Positions 6,540 to 8,337 of a stretch of DNA of 8,337 nucleotides are shown here, piece after piece. The notes below the pieces were generated by a model. It was given only the letters and a program-made list of their open reading frames with translations, was not told the DNA's origin and did no database searches. The position numbers were made by a program, and so were the translations under genes. Each line of letters opens with the position of its first letter. Within the stretch, counting starts at the first letter, position 1. Origin of the DNA: JBFHER01 sp041584055 (GTDB taxonomy: Bacteria; Bacteroidota; Bacteroidia; Bacteroidales; UBA5342); the NCBI GenBank assembly GCA_041584055.1, contig JBFHER010000169.1:1-8337 (forward strand). Reading direction: 5' to 3'.

Positions 6540-6570
6540 TTGATTCAAAAGTATACATGGTGTATATTTG
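6540..6570 (+). promoter_or_regulatory. Promoter of the LexA-like gene (TTG-N20-TATATTTG)
   Basis: TTG (6540-6542) and TATATTTG (6563-6570), separated by 20 bases, match the Bacteroidota/Flavobacterium pattern TTG-N17-23-TAnnTTTG exactly. The -7 box ends three bases before the ATG at 6574, so transcription would start at or next to the start codon. An inverted repeat covers part of the spacer and overlaps the -7 box. Confidence 0.65.
6552..6566. promoter_or_regulatory. Candidate LexA-type operator, TATACA-TGG-TGTATA
   Basis: A perfect inverted repeat, TATACA (6552-6557) and TGTATA (6561-6566) around TGG, lies between the -33 and -7 boxes of the LexA-like gene and overlaps the first bases of the -7 box. 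A bound dimer there would block RNA polymerase, the classical autorepression layout. I found no second copy ahead of the polymerase gene. That the encoded protein binds it is inference. Confidence 0.55.
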
Positions 6571-6573
6571 TGT

Positions 6574-7200
6574 ATGCTATTGAATTTATCAAATAAAGAA
6601 GCTGCATTGTTAGTGGCTGTAAGAAATCACCTGATGATGCATGGAAAGATGCCAAGCACAAGGCATCTCATGCGGAAATTAAACTATAAATCGCCCCGTT
6701 CGGTCACTGTTTTGTTACAAGCATTGACAGAAAAAGGGATCTTAACAAAAAAAGCAGACGGCAGTCTGATGCTTGAAGAATTTAAAATAGATGATCAGGG
6801 AGACAGGGCTTTGACCGTTAAAGTTCCATTACTGGGGCTTGTCTCATGTGGCTTGCCTCTGCTGGCTGAAGAAAATGTAGAAGCTCAGATTTCTGTGGCA
6901 ACAGATCTGATAGAAAAAGATCAACGCTATTTCTTTTTAAAGGCAAGCGGCGACTCCATGAACAAAAGAGGGATAGACGATGGCGATTTGGTGTTAATCC
7001 GGCAAGAACATGTTGCAAAAACAGGGGATTTGGTGGTGGCATTGATTGATGATGATGCAACCATCAAGGAACTACAATTGAATCCTGATCATATTATATT
7101 AAAACCCTGTTCAACAAATCCTGTTCATCAACCCATTATTCTAACACGCAATTTCAGAATTCAGGGCGTTGTGGTGTCTGTTATAAAAGGTCTAAAGTGA
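6574..7200 (+). CDS. lexA: LexA-family self-cleaving transcriptional repressor (Cys-Gly cleavage site)
   Basis: The protein has 208 residues, close to E. coli LexA (202). The N-terminal winged helix-turn-helix (about 5-67) follows the LexA plan: GKMPSTRHLMRKLNYKSPRSVTVLLQALTEKGIL. The C-terminal S24 peptidase domain has cleavage site C92-G93 in GLVSCGLPLL, nucleophile S128 in ASGDSM, and general base K165 in DDDATIKEL. The S-K spacing of 37 equals that of E. coli LexA (S119/K156). RecA-stimulated self-cleavage and derepression of damage genes are expected. The Cys-Gly bond is as in UmuD, whereas most LexA proteins use Ala-Gly, but UmuD lacks the DNA-binding domain present here. Start: ATG 6574 keeps the whole HTH; a TTG at 6568 is inside the -7 box and unlikely. 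A Y-family polymerase follows. LexA-like is firm; true SOS master regulator versus local regulator is open. Confidence 0.88.
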   Translation: MLLNLSNKEAALLVAVRNHLMMHGKMPSTRHLMRKLNYKSPRSVTVLLQALTEKGILTKKADGSLMLEEFKIDDQGDRALTVKVPLLGLVSCGLPLLAEENVEAQISVATDLIEKDQRYFFLKASGDSMNKRGIDDGDLVLIRQEHVAKTGDLVVALIDDDATIKELQLNPDHIILKPCSTNPVHQPIILTRNFRIQGVVVSVIKGLK

Positions 7201-7209
7201 CTAAAGTGA
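7192..7209 (+). repeat. Tandem 9-base duplication over the lexA stop codon
   Basis: CTAAAGTGA occurs twice head to tail (7192-7200 and 7201-7209). The first copy contains the TGA stop. The exact tandem points to a recent replication slip with no effect on the protein. Confidence 0.7.
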
Positions 7210-7435
7210 ACTCGAGTTTTATTGTGATCTAAAGTTTTGACTGAATTGAGTTATATATTAAAAGCAGGAGAGATGGAAAACAAGAAATAACATAATTATT
7301 GGCACTTTTTTCTTCCATCGGTAGAAGTTGTCATAAGAAAAAGAAAATAGTCACTTATAACGTTAGTTCACTTTTGCACTCTAGTTCAATCATTATTCGA
7401 TCTTACTTAACACTCTAGCTCACTCATAAATTAAA
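7201..7435. other. Spacer between LexA-like and polymerase genes with short repeats
   Basis: No gene is supported here. AAAGTGAACT (7203-7212) is exactly inverted as AGTTCACTTT (7365-7374). CACTCTAGTTCA (7377-7388) recurs as CACTCTAGCTCA (7411-7422), and the core TAG(T/C)TCA appears three times (7364, 7382, 7416). CACTTTTG (7369-7376) matches the -7 consensus except for its first base and could start a polymerase transcript near 7380, but no -33 box fits. The TATACA-N3-TGTATA dyad is absent. These repeats might be operators or simple slippage products. Confidence 0.45.
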
Positions 7436-8337
7436 ATGCAAAAATCAATTGTACACATCGATCTGGATACATTTTTTGTATCGTGTGAGCGGCTTTTGAA
7501 TCCTGAGCTAAACAATAAACCTGTATTGGTTGGTGGAACCAGTGGAAGAGGGGTGGTGGCAGCCTGTAGTTATGAGGCACGAACCTATGGAATTCACTCG
7601 GCCATGCCCATGCGAATGGCGCAGATGCTTTGTCCAGAAGCCATCGTCATTCGGGGAAACAGTTCCATTTACAGTGAGTTTTCGAATACGATTACAGAAA
7701 TTGTAAAGGAACGTTCTCCCTTGTATGAAAAGTCTTCAATTGACGAGTTTTACATTGATATGACCGGTATGGACCGCTTTCATGGAACTTATAAGTGGGC
7801 CATTGATCTTCGGGAGCGAATCATCCGGGAAACGAGATTGCCAATTTCCTTTGCCTTATCTTCGAACAAAACAGTTTCGAAAGTAGGTACAGGAGAGGCA
7901 AAACCTAATAATCACATTCAGATCGCAAATGGGCATGAAAAAGAATTTCTAGCGCCTTTGCCTGTAAAGAAGATTCCAATGGTGGGAGATAAAACCAATA
8001 AAACACTGATTGGTTTGGGCATTAAATACATCAAAACCTTGCAGGAGATGCCTATAGAGCTTCTTGAACGTGTACTGGGTAAAAATGGGGTTGCCCTTTG
8101 GAAAAAGGCCCAGGGCATTGATGATACGCCTGTAATTCCATATCATGAACGAAAGTCCATCTCATCATCTCTCACCCTTGGAAAAGATACGATTGATGTG
8201 AGAAAGCTGAAAAGCATTCTTACTGCCATGGCTGAAAAACTGGCATTTTACCTGCGAAATGGGAATAAGGTTACATCTTGTGTTACAGTTACAGTCAGAT
8301 ATTCGGATTTTGATACACGCACAAGACAAAAACGAAT
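7436..8337 (+). CDS. dinB: Y-family DNA polymerase, DinB/Pol IV type (3' end cut by window)
   Basis: A translesion DNA polymerase that copies past damaged bases at the cost of fidelity. The ATG at 7436 opens a frame running off the window; 300 codons are visible of a family length of about 350-410. The palm motif HIDLDTFFVSCE gives the first metal-binding aspartate (D9) and a phenylalanine steric gate (F13). The finger segment VVAACSYEARTYGIHSAMPM is typical. SSIDEFYID supplies the catalytic D103 and E104. The helix-hairpin-helix region is LPVKKIPMVGDKTNKTLIGLGI, where the usual GIG is replaced by MVG. The little-finger domain begins near the HERKSISSSLTLGKDT segment. The clamp-binding C-terminus is not visible. 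DinB fits better than UmuC, but the two can be hard to separate in this phylum. The 235-base gap to the LexA-like gene allows its own promoter or read-through. Confidence 0.92.
   Translation, partial: MQKSIVHIDLDTFFVSCERLLNPELNNKPVLVGGTSGRGVVAACSYEARTYGIHSAMPMRMAQMLCPEAIVIRGNSSIYSEFSNTITEIVKERSPLYEKSSIDEFYIDMTGMDRFHGTYKWAIDLRERIIRETRLPISFALSSNKTVSKVGTGEAKPNNHIQIANGHEKEFLAPLPVKKIPMVGDKTNKTLIGLGIKYIKTLQEMPIELLERVLGKNGVALWKKAQGIDDTPVIPYHERKSISSSLTLGKDTIDVRKLKSILTAMAEKLAFYLRNGNKVTSCVTVTVRYSDFDTRTRQKR

Noticed and set aside
7237..7259. TTGACT and TATATT as a sigma70-like promoter for the polymerase
   Set aside because: The spacing is only 11 bases, and Bacteroidota do not use the TTGACA/TATAAT pattern.
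7273..7290. Five-codon frame after AGGAGAG, a possible leader peptide
   Set aside because: Too short to judge, with no terminator/antiterminator pair behind it.

Overview
The window looks like a chromosomal segment from a member of the Bacteroidota. The evidence is the ftsY-rimO pair (a common neighbourhood in that phylum), Bacteroidota-type -7 promoter boxes (TAnnTTTG) ahead of three genes, start regions that mostly lack Shine-Dalgarno sequences, moderately low G+C, and DUF2490 and DUF4395 family proteins. The genus cannot be fixed from the sequence alone.

Layout, left to right. (1) 1-2943, plus strand: the 3' part of ftsY (SRP receptor GTPase), rimO (methylthiotransferase for ribosomal protein S12) and a DUF2490 outer-membrane-type protein that starts at a TTG touching the rimO stop. 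These look like one transcription unit. (2) 2944-5585, plus strand: a new promoter, then cysE (serine acetyltransferase), overlapping by 17 bases a THUMP-domain rRNA methyltransferase of the RlmL N-half/YpsC type. That enzyme carries an unusual 156-residue charged tail containing four tandem 12-residue repeats. (3) 5586-5870: a non-coding stretch holding a G+C-rich, hairpin-dense element of about 166 bases that resembles a dispersed repeat. (4) 5871-6404, minus strand: a DUF4395 membrane protein with a CxxC. (5) 6405-6573: a divergent promoter region. (6) 6574-7200, plus strand: a LexA-family self-cleaving repressor. (7) 7201-7435: a repeat-bearing spacer. (8) 7436-8337, plus strand: a DinB-type Y-family DNA polymerase cut by the window end.

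Functionally, the left two thirds is housekeeping: membrane protein targeting, ribosome modification and cysteine synthesis. The right end is a DNA-damage module, with a LexA-like repressor/protease followed by a translesion polymerase. The repressor has a Cys-Gly cleavage site as in UmuD, and a perfect TATACA-N3-TGTATA dyad sits between the -33 and -7 boxes of its own promoter. That promoter lies so close to the ATG that the mRNA may be leaderless. I see no CRISPR array, no intact insertion sequence, no tRNA or rRNA, and nothing that proves a wholly new system. The best leads are the LexA/UmuD-like repressor with its operator, the structured intergenic element, and the repeat tail of the methyltransferase.
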